57,411 nucleotides of DNA from Entamoeba invadens IP1 (GCF_000330505.1 NW_004191924.1:9297-66707); one strand, 5' to 3'; numbered from the stretch's first letter, positions 1 through 11,208 are shown. The notes: generated from the letters alone by a model not told the origin. Program-made: numbers and translations.

Positions 1-848
1 ATCATCTTATACAAATGGGCTGATACAGTCATGTCTCCTTGTATTTCAACAATTTATGAAATACACTTTTGAGTAAGAATTTTGGCTGGCGGGAAAAAAA
101 TAACTTTTGTGTTAATTATGTGATGATTGTGTCGTCCATTTTCACACTAACCTTATAAATACATCACAACACGGTGTTTTTTACATCATCGTTTTGCGAG
201 TCCACCAAAGGCAAAAACACTTCCGAACAAAGCAATAACGCTTTTTACCATTGACAATTAAAAAAATAATATTTTTTATTTTTTAATCAGTTTCTTTATA
301 TAAGTTTGATTGAAATAATATTTAAAAATGAATAAATATTATTTCAATTATTTAACAAATGAATTACTTTGACAATGTGAGTGTTAAAGTTATAAAGACT
401 CAACAACATTATTACATCCTATCCATATATAAGTGTATATTTGATGTTTTTTCCAATGAATGATATTAGTACAAACCGCATTGTTGATATTTTGATTTTG
501 GTCGAACATTATGAAATAATCGGTTCACACTCCAAATCTGTTTAATGTTTTTGGAAAATAAAACAGAATAACAAAAATTTAATTAGATTGGTTTTAATTA
601 AAATTATGAATAACTATTTTTTTCAAAAATATCTATTGTTACTCAGTTTGAAAAATCAAACCAAAATCACCACAGAGTTTATTAACAAAACAATCTACCT
701 TTTTATTTGATTTGGGGATGATAGCTTAATTTATAATTATAAAATATAAAGGTTGAAATAAAATTATTTTTGATTAGAAATAAAAATCATTTTAATTGAG
801 ATTTATTTAAAATGAAATAAAAAAACAAATAAACTGTATTAACACACA
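1..848. other. Intergenic region, no gene seen
   Basis: AT-rich sequence with no open frame that resembles a protein. A slightly richer patch near 165-250 has no recognisable tRNA or other RNA fold. The last ~100 bases lead into the TLDc gene and are A-rich, as is common before Entamoeba start codons. Confidence 0.5.
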
Positions 849-1827
849 ATGGAAAACGAGTTGACAGCACTCTCAACACTCTGCACTAACGCAGCAAAAG
901 CGGTTTCAGACCTCCACAAAAATATTAAGGAAAACAACTTTGTTGACGATAAGTCACTTGACATCACACAACGCATTCAGAATGCAGAGGGACACTTCGA
1001 CAGACTTGATGAAATATTTGACAGAAAGAAGAACATCACAACATCGCTCAACGCAATGTCACTGAATTAATTAACCCATCAAACAAAATCAAAAGCGAGA
1101 TAACTCTATATTCAACAAAAAGCGACAATGAGAAGTTGTATGAGATTTACAACGTCAAAATTGCACTTTATGAAGAGAAGTTAAAATGGACACAAAACCA
1201 CATGAAGATGAAATTTACAGAATTGCACAAATTAAGAACACAGCAGTCGATCAAATAACAAAATCGGATAATTTCATTACTGCGAAAAGACAACATGATG
1301 AAGAAACAGAGAAAAAGAAGCGTGAACACATCACACTTGAAGAAGAAGTCGGTCTAGAAAAATTGACGGGAATGAAAATCGTGGATGTTGTGTTTGATTC
1401 TAACAATGACGATTGGTCACAAGGTACATTAGTGTTTTATGAAAAAGTCGAGAACAAAAGTAACTTGTGCTTTTTGGTAGAAGACACAAATCACAACAAG
1501 TTTGGTGGTGTGTACACTGGAGATGTTGATGATGTTGACGATGATTTTGGAGAATTTTTCGACAATTCTTACGTATTTTCACTTGTGAGAAATGGCACTT
1601 TGAATCCAAGAAAGTTTAAAAATAGAGATTCTTTTTCTAATGGATTACATCTATATCTTCAAGACGAACCACATCTCTTCAAATTTGGTGACGGTCATGA
1701 TATAGCTGTGTTCAAGAAAGGTCAAAATGGTAGTTATTGCAACCCACAAACTTACACCTCCAAACTGAACGAGTTGAGTGACAAATATTTCACACCAAAA
1801 AGTGTAGTTGTTTTCCAACTCAATTGA
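849..1827 (+). pseudogene. TLDc-domain protein with N-terminal coiled coil, broken by two frameshifts
   Basis: Three overlapping frames join into one typical Entamoeba TLDc protein. The first piece (849 to ~1050) is a charged helical N-terminus starting MENELTALST. The protein continues in the next frame through 1049-1255 (ITLYSTKSDNEKLYEIYNVK, then EEKLKWTQNHMKMKFTEL). It then moves to the frame of 1186-1827, which holds the TLDc fold: VVFDSNNDDW, FLVEDTNHNKFGG, a FSL strand, and the ending FTPKSVVVFQLN. TLDc domains are linked in other eukaryotes to oxidation resistance and V-ATPase regulation. The role here is unknown. Both frame changes go the same way, each like a one-base loss, and no GT...AG intron fits. 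It is either a recent pseudogene or carries two assembly errors. The TLDc assignment is fairly secure; functionality is doubtful. Confidence 0.75.
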
Positions 1828-1888
1828 CTTTTTTGTTTTGTTTTTATTTACATTTTCAAATTATTGCAACATGTTGGCGGCAAAGTGC

Positions 1889-1918
1889 CATTTGTGATTT
1901 GCCATGTCATCACAAATG
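1889..1918. repeat. Perfect 10-bp inverted repeat (hairpin) downstream of the TLDc gene
   Basis: The arms CATTTGTGAT and ATCACAAATG are separated by a 10-base loop, about 60 bases after the TLDc stop codon. It could be a 3' UTR hairpin or chance. No function is assigned. Confidence 0.4.
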
Positions 1919-2403
1919 AAATAAACGTACATTAAGTTTTAATAAAATCTGTTTTTGAATGGTTATAGATGTAAAAAAAAACAGAGAAGTTTTATCCTCG
2001 TTTTAACTATCATTGAAATATAAAAATAAACCGAACCTTTATTCAATCAACAACATTTTTACCATGACTATAGTTTTTCAATTTTTTTAAAAAATAAATA
2101 ATTACAATCAACATAAAGAAAAATAGAAAAACTTGAATCAAAACTGTTTCCAAAATCAAACAAAAACACCGTTTTTATCGAATCTATTTTATCAATAAAA
2201 AAGAAAGTTCTTTTGAGTAAAAAGAATCGAAAAGAATTATGGTGTAGCTTTTTCCCCACTCTTTAAGTTTTGTTTTTTTCCTTTGAAAATTTCCAATAAA
2301 TATTTTTACTAGTTAATGATTAAACAGTATATAGACCTCCTATTAACCCATAAACAAAACTTAAAATAATGATGAATTATCATTTTCACCTGATATTAAA
2401 ATG
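1919..2403. other. Convergent intergenic region, no gene seen
   Basis: This AT-rich stretch lies between the 3' ends of the TLDc gene (+) and the BspA-like gene (-). It presumably holds both 3' UTRs. No RNA gene or repeat element is visible. Confidence 0.45.
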
Positions 2404-4005
2404 TTAATATCTGTTGATCTTTACTGTATTTGGAAAGGCTCTTTCTCCAATTAAAGTTGCTCCTTCAGGAATGTCTATATTTTCCAAACTGTTGCACAAC
2501 TGAAAAGCATCAGTTCCAATTTCCTTCACATTTTTGGGTATATTGATTTGTTCCAACGCATAACACTCTGAAAAACATGCATCTTCTATTTTGGTCACCG
2601 TTTCCGGTATCGCAACTTTACTCAAATTTCTACACTCACAAAAGCAGCAATTTCCCAAGCACTCGATACCTTCTGGAATAGTCATTTCAATCAAATCATA
2701 ACACCCATAAAACGCATTTTGTCCAATTTTCTTCATTTTCCCTGTGAATTGAATTGAAGTTATCGAATCACAAAATTGGAATGAAAAACTTTCTAATTCA
2801 ACCAAATTTGAAGGTAATTTGATAGCAGAAAGTGCACGACAATTCATAAAACAGGTCGACTCGATTTTGGTCACACTTTCTGGTATTTCTATCGCTGAAA
2901 GTTTTTCACATCCATTGAACATATTATCTGGAAGAACTTCAATGTTTTGTGGAAGTTTAACAGTTACAAGTGAACTACACCCTTCAAAGCAACTTCTACC
3001 AATGTGGTTGACAAACTTTGGAAATTCAAATGATGTCAAATTACCACAACGATTAAAACAGAAGTATTTAATAGCCAAAATGTTTTGTGGAACAACAAAA
3101 GTAGTCATCTTCTTTGTATTAGTATAACAAGATTCACCAAGAGAATTGACACATTCAGGAATTGCTATACCAAAAATCTTACGGTCGTAGCTTTCATATG
3201 TGACATTTTTAAATGTGAACATTTTGTTCTCTTCTTTCTGTGTAGTGTGGTAATTGACATTGAACCAAACGTTTATATTAAAGAACTTGACTTTTTGAGT
3301 TGCATCTGTTATTTGAGAAGTTGTCTGTCTGTACTCTATTTTGATTTCTTCGATTTCATCAATTTCTTCTTCAACATCAACTTCAACGTTTTCTTCTTCA
3401 TTTTGATTTGTTGTTTGTTCAATGACATCTTCATTACTCTCGTCATTTGTTCTTTCTTCTTGATTATCAACAATCTCTCCATTTTCTTGTGATGAGAAGT
3501 TTGGCTGAACATCACAACAATTGGTTGTTTCGATATTTTGTTGTACGATTTCTTCATCTTGGTCATTCCAATTGTTCTCTTCGTTTTGATCATTCGGTTG
3601 GTCATTCTCTTCGTTTGTTTTCTCTGTTTCGTTTTCAACAACTTCTTCATTATTTTGCTGTGGAAGCTCGACGTGATCATCACCACAATCGTCAGTTCCA
3701 CAGTTTGGTTCTTCATTGTCATCGTTTACTTCGTCTTCGTCATTGTATTCATCATAAACTACTTTTGGCTTATAAGCGATGAGGATTGTGTTTCCAAAAG
3801 ATTCGTCTTCTTCAGACCATAAATTGAGTGTTTCTATCTTTGAAAAGAATTTAAAAGTCTTGAGAGTGAGAGGTATTGGATTTGCATGGAACATATCCAT
3901 ATTGTCTTTAAATTTTGTGTTCACAAGAGTGAAATTGATAAAGTCGATCATTGAGGAAAAGTATTTTGAAACAACCATTCCATGGAATGTATCAATACGA
4001 GTCAT
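2404..4005 (-). CDS. BspA-type (LRR_5) leucine-rich repeat protein with F-box-like N-terminus and acidic insert
   Basis: A 533-residue protein in three parts. Residues 1-70 form the N-terminal module shared with the other BspA-like proteins here (MVVSKYFSSMIDFINFTLV, then FHANPIPL). It has the hydrophobic spacing of an F-box. Residues ~84-230 are a low-complexity Asp/Glu/Asn/Gln-rich insert. From ~278 to the end there are about eleven 23-residue LRR_5 units of the form xIPxxVxxIGxxCFxxCxxL (for example IPESVTKIESTCFMNC). There is no signal peptide, TM segment or C-terminal CAAX box, so a cytosolic or nuclear scaffold is likely. Members of this family are numerous in Entamoeba. Function is inferred only. 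The start is the ATG with a TATA-like box about 30 bases upstream. Confidence 0.85.
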   Translation of the reverse strand: MTRIDTFHGMVVSKYFSSMIDFINFTLVNTKFKDNMDMFHANPIPLTLKTFKFFSKIETLNLWSEEDESFGNTILIAYKPKVVYDEYNDEDEVNDDNEEPNCGTDDCGDDHVELPQQNNEEVVENETEKTNEENDQPNDQNEENNWNDQDEEIVQQNIETTNCCDVQPNFSSQENGEIVDNQEERTNDESNEDVIEQTTNQNEEENVEVDVEEEIDEIEEIKIEYRQTTSQITDATQKVKFFNINVWFNVNYHTTQKEENKMFTFKNVTYESYDRKIFGIAIPECVNSLGESCYTNTKKMTTFVVPQNILAIKYFCFNRCGNLTSFEFPKFVNHIGRSCFEGCSSLVTVKLPQNIEVLPDNMFNGCEKLSAIEIPESVTKIESTCFMNCRALSAIKLPSNLVELESFSFQFCDSITSIQFTGKMKKIGQNAFYGCYDLIEMTIPEGIECLGNCCFCECRNLSKVAIPETVTKIEDACFSECYALEQINIPKNVKEIGTDAFQLCNSLENIDIPEGATLIGERAFPNTVKINRY

Positions 4006-4035
4006 GTAGTATTTGGATTTTAATATTTCAATGAC

Positions 4036-4046
4036 CTATTTATATC
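4036..4046 (-). promoter_or_regulatory. TATA-like element of the 2404-4005 gene
   Basis: On the minus strand this reads GATATAAATAG, about 31-41 bases before the start codon. That is the usual place for the Entamoeba TATA-like box. Position and composition support it; it is not experimentally known. Confidence 0.4.
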
Positions 4047-4354
4047 TTTTCTATTCGGCAAAATGTCTATGTAAAATAATTTAGACATCAAAAGTCTAAT
4101 AAAATAGAAGTTTTTTTATACATTTTAAAAATGCTCTAACCAAAATTATTTTTAAAATAAAAAATTTATATTCTTATTTTAATATATTATAGTACATTTA
4201 TTATAATTGCATAATATAATTATCAACTTAAAATAAAAAACAAATTAAATCCATTATTAGATTTTTTGAGCTTTCAATCGTCACTTTTTGTATTAAATTG
4301 ACAACATTGACCGAGAATGACTCATTGTTGAAGATTAATATGAATGTATTTCAG
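4047..4354. other. Intergenic region upstream of the BspA-like gene, up to the hAT element
   Basis: AT-rich with no gene visible. The left end of the hAT element begins at 4355. Confidence 0.45.
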
Positions 4355-4374
4355 CATAGTCCGGCAAACAGAAT
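4355..4374. repeat. hAT left terminal inverted repeat
   Basis: CATAGTCCGGCAAACAGAAT, which pairs with 9816-9835 at 19 of 20 positions. Confidence 0.8.
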
Positions 4375-4375
4375 C

Positions 4376-4394
4376 AAAAAACGTCCGTTATAAA
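4376..4394. repeat. hAT subterminal motif, left copy
   Basis: AAAAAACGTCCGTTATAAA is the reverse complement of the motif found twice near the right end (9395-9411 and 9548-9566). Subterminal repeats in hAT elements commonly bind transposase; that role is inferred here. Confidence 0.6.
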
Positions 4395-5507
4395 TTCGGC
4401 ATTGTGTTTTTTAGGAAATTTCTCAAATTTTGAACTTTCCAAAAATTTTGCATAAGGATCACATTTTCAAATAACAATTTAAAGTAAAACTCATATAATT
4501 GACTTTATTAAAATATTTTTTTCAAAATCCATTTGAATAACAACATGAAGTATACATCACAATTTCTATAACAAAACAATAAATCTAACCTAATTTAAAA
4601 CATGAATATTTAAACTATATTACAATCGTTAAATATAACAACAGTTTTCAATAATGACCATTCAAAAATAATTAAACCTAACATATTGAAATTCATATAT
4701 TATAAATATATTATAAATATACTAAATTATTTTTGAAACTTAAATTAAAAAATAATAAATAATATAGTATAACCTATTATAATTTAAAAACAAATGTTTA
4801 TAATATAAATATAATATAATTATTAATAATTTAACTCCCATTAAAAAAGTGTATTAAAATTAATCATAATATTTATAACAAATAATGATACAATAATTAC
4901 AAAAAATAAATATCAATTTTCAAAAACTATTAGTAAAACCAATAACAACTATTGAATAATAGTAGAATAAAACACAAATTTGTATTTATAGAATTATAAA
5001 TAAATGTTAACTATTAAAAATTCATTGATTATAGTTTGAATAATAATAATAATTTTCTAATCAAATTTTATAATTTAATATTTGTATGTTATTGATTTTA
5101 TTTATTACTTTAATATTTTTATCACATTTATATTAACACTCATTTTGTGTATTGATTTATTAACATTTTAATATTTTTTATTAGTTTAATTTGATTGGGA
5201 TATTAACAATTAAATTATATATTTTATTTTAATTTACAAATTATAATATATTTATCAATTATACTACACAAAAGTGCCAAACCAAACCCACCTTAAGAAC
5301 AATCAATTACATTAAACTTTTTTTTATCTTTTGAATAACGTCTCTATCAAAATGCAAAATTATGGGGTTATATTCAATTAAATTAATAATATATTAATAT
5401 TTATTATAACGATATAATGTTAGTTTATAATAGTTTATAATAATAATATAAATTAACAAATAAATAAATTAATAAATTATAATTTATAATAAAATAATAA
5501 AATAGTT
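4395..5507. other. Non-coding AT-rich left part of the hAT element
   Basis: Extremely AT-rich, with no open frame and no RNA gene visible. It lies inside the hAT element by position. Confidence 0.45.
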
Positions 5508-5948
5508 TAATAAATTAATAAATTAATAAATTAATAAATTAATAAATTAATAAATTAATAATTAATAATTAATAATTAATAATTAATAATTAATAATTAA
5601 TAATTAATAATTAATAATTAATAATTAATAATTAATAATTAATAATTAATAATTAATAATTAATAATTAATAATTAATAATTAATAATTAATAATTAATA
5701 ATTAATAATTAATAATTAATAATTAATAATTAATAATTAATAATTAATAATTAATAATTAATAATTAATAATTAATAATTAATAATTAATAATTAATAAT
5801 TAATAATTAATAATTAATAATTAATAATTAATAATTAATAATTAATAATTAATAATTAATAATTAATAATTAATAATTAATAATTAATAATTAATAATTA
5901 ATAATTAATAATTAATAATTAATAATTAATAATTAATAATTAATAATA
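5508..5948. repeat. Tandem array: TAAATTAA (8 bp) leading into (TAATAAT)n (7 bp, ~56 copies)
   Basis: A short run of an 8-bp unit (about 5508-5556) passes directly into about 395 bp of an almost perfect 7-bp unit TAATAAT. It is flanked to 6130 by degenerate relatives. The array lies inside the hAT element, between its left end and the transposase stop. Confidence 0.9.
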
Positions 5949-6150
5949 AATAAATAATAAAAAAATTTAATAATAAATAATAATTAATAAATAATAAATA
6001 ATAAATATTAGATAATAAATAATAATTAATTAATAATTTAATAATTTAATAATTTAATAATTTAATAATTTAATAATTAACAATGTAATAATAAAAATAA
6101 TATAATAATATAATAATATTAACATTATTTAATATTAAAACATATCAAAA

Positions 6151-8999
6151 TCAATTTAAAGAAATTGAAGTCTTCTCTCGATAACTGCCAAGTGCTTCCT
6201 GAAGCATTGCAAAAAGTGTTTCAATTTTTAAATTGGCTCTTAGGGCAAATTTGACATTTGAAAAGTACCTTTCAATACACGCAGAACTTGGTATTATTGC
6301 AATACAGCAACACACAACTTCGTACAACTTTGGGAATTCTTCCCGCTTAAAAGGAAAAAAGTCGCGTAAACTGATTCTTCTTTTGATTCCAGTTCTTTCT
6401 CTTATTTTTTGTTCAAATACACTCTGATGATGTTTTGATCTGAAATCACAGCAAAATTTCTCGATTGACAACCCTTGTTGGACACGGATTCGTTCAATTT
6501 CAACGCCAAATAAATCTATTTCTCTTTGAATATCTTCATAACCTGGACCAGCTGTGAATTTACCTTCCTTAATGATAGTTTCTGGACAATAGAAAATATC
6601 AAATAAATAATCCAAATCTCGTTTTTCTATCATTTCTTTTTCAAGTGCTTCGCTTATTATAAAATGTTCACAATCAATTTGTGTTTTTGTGTTAACATTA
6701 ATCGTTTGATCACAATTAAAATAACGCAATTCGAATTGAAATCTTAGCTTCATCAGAACTTGAAGTACAACTGACGGATTATTTATACACTTTGAAGTTT
6801 TAGGGAAATAACACTCGTCAAGTTCTGTTTTATTTTCAATTGATTCTTTGACTGATTTGATTATAACATCAATGTAAACTCCAAAACATTTTGTTGTTTC
6901 TATAAGGTCTGGAAGTATACAAAGCCGTGTTTGTGATTCAATGCACAACTCGTTTACAAGTGTGTAAATATCATTGAACAAACACACACTAAAATGTATA
7001 TAGGAGTTGTTCAAAGAAAATATTTCGATATAATCTTGCATTTCAACGTCAAATTCTTTAATTTGTTTTTCGACCATTTCACCAAATACATCTGCCTGTT
7101 GTTCTTCGTCTTGGACAAATTGCTCAATTAAAGATTCGCTTTTCAAAATTGCAGACGAAGAATTTGCCATATAATTCCACCTTGTTGCAGAGTAAGTGGA
7201 CAATTTACATTTCTTTATGTTGTTGGAATTGCAAAAGTGTAGTATTCTTTTAGCTTCGTTGAATTACACAACCATTTAATAAATGTTGTCACTATATCAA
7301 ATGGTGCTTCCATTCCTACATCTTGTGCAAACAAGTTGCATCTATGAGCGGGGCAGTGTACTCCATAAAACTTTCTTTCGATTATATTACCTTCTGGATT
7401 TTTTATAGGAACTAGTTTCATTTGCATATGTTTAATCATGCCGTTATCACACCCATATTTGCCGATGCACCATCTTGTGTGCTGCCCATAAATTTGCGCA
7501 ATGGGGAATAACACTTCTTTATTGATATCGAAAGCAAGTGCATTGAATATCCATTCACACATTGATTCACCATCACTTTCTCCGTAATACTCTGACAACA
7601 AAAGGGGACACTCATAAAAATCAAATTTCATGCACACACGAATAAAAATTGCGACAAATGTTATACCATCCTTTTTATACGTATCAGTTGCTATGGCAAA
7701 ACATACACAATTTCTAACATCGTTAATAAGTTGTGTCGATGTGATACTGTTTTCACTCTTCAGTCGACGACGCGCACTTCTAAAACTAACTGCGAGTTTT
7801 TTATATATATCAACTGCTTCTGGAGTCAATTGAGATGAAGAAATCACTAACGATTGTTTCAAAATTGAACAACACGTATCAGAAAATTTGTATTTGGTTG
7901 TCAAATGATTTATGATGTTTTGAACAACTTTACGTTTATGAGTCAAAACTTTTTTTCGTTGTTGTTGTGTTGTAACTTTTTCGTCCTTTGATGAATCTGA
8001 AAACAGTATGTCACAAGCTCCTTTAAATTTAATTAAATCGATTCCAATTGGAGCTTTACAAAAATGAATTAACTGTCTCGAAATTTCCTCGTCATCGTAA
8101 TCACTAAATGGAGTTACAGTGTATAACGCAAAAACACCGTCGTTGAAATTGAACAGTTCCTCAACAAAGTTTTCAAGTTCTGACACTTCACATGTTAAAT
8201 CTTCAGGCTCCATTTCATTTTGGTGTTCAACTGTTGAGGAATCATTTAATAAATTTTGTGTTTGTGAAGAAATTGCATTTGAGAAATGTTCTTGATTTTG
8301 GAGATGAATTTCTCTTGTTGATGTAATCTGATGACAAATTTCTTCATGTTGTGTGTTTCTTTGTATTGTGTCATTCATATTTTTATGTGTATTTTGAGGC
8401 AGACCAATTGCCGATGGAATAATTGAAAACATAGAAGAACTATATTTGAACGCAGAAGTCGTGTAATTCAAATTAATTGGTACAATATCACTTACTGAAG
8501 TTGTAATTCCGAATGATGAAACTGTTGGATTGTCTGACAGTAAAGTTTCTGTGTGTGGAAAAGTGAGTGGACGCAATGTTGTGTTTGTAATTTGTAACAT
8601 TGGAATATTTTCGATATGTGATGACGTGTTTAAATTGGTCAAACAATCGGTGTTCACCAGATAATTGTTCGTTGGCAAATTTGAAAGATTGACTCGATCT
8701 CTGTGAATTGGATCGCTTTTCTGAAGCAGTTCTTGTGATATATCGTCTCGTTTGATAATTTTGTTGTTGATTGTAAGTGTTGGATGTTTATTAGAGGGGT
8801 TTATAAATTCTAAAGCCTCTTCTTTATTGTACACAAAGACAGTAGAGTTGTGGCATTTGTGATTGTTTTTTACTCCACGCGTTAGCCACTTTTCGCAAAT
8901 AACACAATAATAATAATTATCGTCTCCCCTTTCTGCTTTAATAAATCCCATGTCCATGTTGTTCCAAAACCATTTGTTATTACTAAAACGTACATTCAT
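6151..8999 (-). pseudogene. hAT transposase, split by one frameshift
   Basis: The N-terminal frame (8999 to 7215, 594 aa) starts with a BED-like zinc finger (Cys32, Cys35, His47, His50). It continues through the catalytic RNase-H-like core, with ATDTYKKDG (first Asp region), GCDNGMIKH (second Asp region) and the C-x2-H motif GVHCPAHRCNLFAQ. It stops after TFAIPTT. Moving one frame at about 7220-7235 gives CNSNNIKKCKLSTYSATRW and continues to 6151. That part carries the RW motif and the C-terminal dimerisation region (PSSACIERYFSNVKF). Together they make about 950 residues. The 6151-7203 piece has no ATG at its head, which supports one broken gene rather than two. The shift lies next to a TTTT run, so an assembly error is possible. 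Confidence 0.85.
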
Positions 9000-9004
9000 C
9001 TTTT

Positions 9005-9275
9005 TTGTTTTATTGTTCTTATTTTTTTAATTTATTTTCAATTTTTATTGTTGTTATTGTTGTTATTGTTGTTATTTTTATTGTTATTATTGTATTTATT
9101 TATTATTTATTATTTATTATTTATTTTTTATTTTTTATTGTTATTATTGTTATTATTGTTATTATTTTATGTTTGTTATTTTTATTGTTATTATTAAAAT
9201 AATAACAATAAAACAATAATATTATTGTTATTATTTTATTATTTTATTATTTTATTATTTTATTATTTTATTATT
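9005..9275. repeat. Simple-sequence tract of TTATTG- and ATTATTTT-type units
   Basis: Stretches of TTGTTATTG-type units (9040-9110) and an 8-bp ATTATTTT unit (about 9233-9273) lie just 5' of the hAT transposase start. It is low complexity; open frames here are spurious. Confidence 0.75.
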
Positions 9276-9276
9276 A

Positions 9277-9277
<1 letters not shown>

Positions 9278-9344
<67 letters not shown>
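9278..9344. repeat. (TA)n dinucleotide repeat, ~33 units
   Basis: An uninterrupted TA run of about 67 bp inside the hAT element, upstream of its transposase. Confidence 0.9.
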
Positions 9345-9347
<3 letters not shown>

Positions 9348-9394
9348 TATTTATAATAATATTTAAATTAAACAAACAAACAAAATTTATTATG

Positions 9395-9411
9395 TTTATA
9401 ACGGACGTTTA
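9395..9411. repeat. hAT subterminal motif, right copy 1
   Basis: TTTATAACGGACGTTTA, opposite in orientation to the left copy at 4376-4394. Confidence 0.6.
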
Positions 9412-9547
9412 TATCTATTTTGATATAAATCAATATTATTTATTATTATTATTATTATATTTATACATTTTCAATAACTATGATATTATATAAAAGTATT
9501 ATTTTAAAATTTACTATAAATTTTAACAGATAATAAAATTCATTTTG

Positions 9548-9566
9548 TTTATAACGGACGTTTATA
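9548..9566. repeat. hAT subterminal motif, right copy 2
   Basis: TTTATAACGGACGTTTATA, the same motif 153 bases after copy 1. Confidence 0.6.
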
Positions 9567-9815
9567 ATCTCATATGAGTTTTGTTTTTTCATGTTAATTT
9601 ATAGTAATTTTTAATTGTAAATTTATAATAAAATATTGGTTTTTTTAAATAATGTTAAAAATAACACAAATGTTTTAATAAAAACCCAAAATAGGTTTTA
9701 AAGATTTTTCTGAATTACATTTTGAGTAACTAACAAAACAAAAAACAAAAAATTGGTATTTTTTTCGCTTAATTTGCCGCAAGTTATGGACTTTCTATGT
9801 AAAAAATAAAATGAA

Positions 9816-9835
9816 ATTCTATTTGCCGGACTATG
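9816..9835. repeat. hAT right terminal inverted repeat
   Basis: ATTCTATTTGCCGGACTATG, which pairs with 4355-4374 at 19 of 20 positions. Confidence 0.8.
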
Positions 9836-10110
9836 ATTTCAATGATAATTCTATTTTTGTATAATTTTGACAAATAAAAAAAAATAATAATTTTTTACAA
9901 ATTTGGTACTAAACTCGCAATAATATAATTAATTGCATTTTTCAAATTGCCAAAAAAGAAAGACTTGGTAATAAACAAAATATTTTCAAACAAAAGCAAT
10001 CCAAAAAAAGATAAAAAAAAATATAATACTGCTTTTGACTATGTTCAAACCAATTTTAATTAATTTTATTATTCAAAAGTGTAAACAATGAATTTTTCAT
10101 AGTCACTTTG

Positions 10111-11208
10111 TAAACTGTTTTTCAAAAGTCGGTACTGTCATATTTTTAGAACTTCCTAAAGTCCCGTTTTTTATTTTTGTTTTTTCCTAAAAAAACAAAA
10201 AACAAAAAATCGAAAGTACCGACTTTATTTTGAAAAAAATACCAATACCGTTCAATTATTTTCGTACAAATTCGGGAAAATATCGGAATATTAGCCATCT
10301 TTTTCCAAAAAACCCGATCCCGTTATTTGATTTGACCATAACTCAATACTTCACGACATATACACATCATTGTTGGCATAAAAGCACAACAATGAACGTT
10401 TAAGTGAATTTGGATGGTGTTGTTCGTGTCGAGTTTTAACTGAATATTACTCTCGTTAAAAAAATATTTTCAATTAAAAACAAACATGTGGTTATCTTCT
10501 CTGAATAAAAAATAATGAAATAAAGAGTTCCAAAAACACCAAAAATTACAGCAAATGTTTGATAATTTTGACAGGCATAAGTCAAAATTGTCAAAGGGCA
10601 ACACTAGAAAAATAATACAAAATAACAATATTGTTTTGTTATTGGATATTTTAAAAAAGATGTTCTCACTGAAATGCTCAAAAAGAATGTCGACTTTATA
10701 AAACCCAACAAAGATAAGTTATCAAATCATTTTGTTATTTTTATTGTTTTTGTGACAACACTACTAAGCATACTAATCTTCGAACTAAGCTTTTGTTTTG
10801 TGAATATTTCATTAATTATTAAAATGTTTGATAATGAAAAAATTTGACATTAAGTTTATTTGCTTTTGTACTAAAATGCACTTTTGGGGATAATTCGTGT
10901 GTNNNNNNNNNNNNNNNNNNNNNNNNNNNNNNNNNNNNNNNNNNNNNNNNNNNNNNNNNNNNNNNNNNNNNNNNNNNNNNNNNNNNNNNNNNNNNNNNNN
11001 NNAATCCCGTTATTTCAAATTTTATATGGAATTTTTTAATGCTTAAAAATTCTTCAAGTAAAAAAATATTTTTTGAAGACTGTTTTTCTCTTTTTAACTT
11101 GGAAAAAATAAGCGATATTTATTACAAAAAAACGATTCCCAAAAATAATAAACAAAATAAATGCAAAAAATCGGGACACCTCAGTACCGACTTTTGAAAA
11201 ACAGTTTA
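10111..11208. mobile_element. Non-autonomous TIR element with 27-bp perfect inverted repeats, TA at the ends
   Basis: TAAACTGTTTTTCAAAAGTC continues to GGTACTG at 10111-10137. Its exact 27-bp complement lies at 11182-11208. The outermost bases are TA at the left and TA at the right, as in Tc1/mariner-type insertions, although TA is also within the matching arms so a target duplication cannot be proved. The interior has no transposase and repeats pieces of itself (ATCCCGTTATTT at about 10318 and 11004). It holds an assembly gap, so the true length is unknown. A related end is found alone at 37849. Confidence 0.65.
10903..11002. other. Assembly gap (100 N)
   Basis: Exactly 100 N characters, a scaffold-gap placeholder. 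It lies in the repetitive interior of the TIR element, which may explain why assembly failed. Confidence 0.99.

Larger units (their letters stand above)
4355..9835 (-). mobile_element. hAT-superfamily DNA transposon, nearly complete
   Basis: The ends are 20-bp terminal inverted repeats matching 19 of 20 (CATAGTCCGGCAAACAGAAT at the left, its complement with one change at the right). Between them lies a minus-strand hAT transposase frame. The motif ATAACGGACGTTTAT recurs near both ends. The flanks carry a similar ATTTCA (before the left end at 4348-4353, after the right end at 9836-9841), which may be a decayed or imperfect target duplication. About 1.7 kb of AT-rich sequence, including a long 7-bp repeat array, separates the left end from the transposase stop. 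hAT elements move by cut and paste. This copy has one frameshift, so it is probably not autonomous now. Confidence 0.8.

Noticed and set aside
5508..5948. CRISPR-like array
   Set aside because: Units are contiguous 7-8-bp repeats without spacers; this is a eukaryotic satellite.
9005..9202. 65-codon hydrophobic frame upstream of the hAT gene
   Set aside because: It is simple-sequence TTATTG/TTATTA repeat translated as Val/Ile/Leu, not a protein.
10844..11197. 117-codon frame spanning the assembly gap
   Set aside because: A third of it is N; the visible ends look like non-coding interior of the TIR element.
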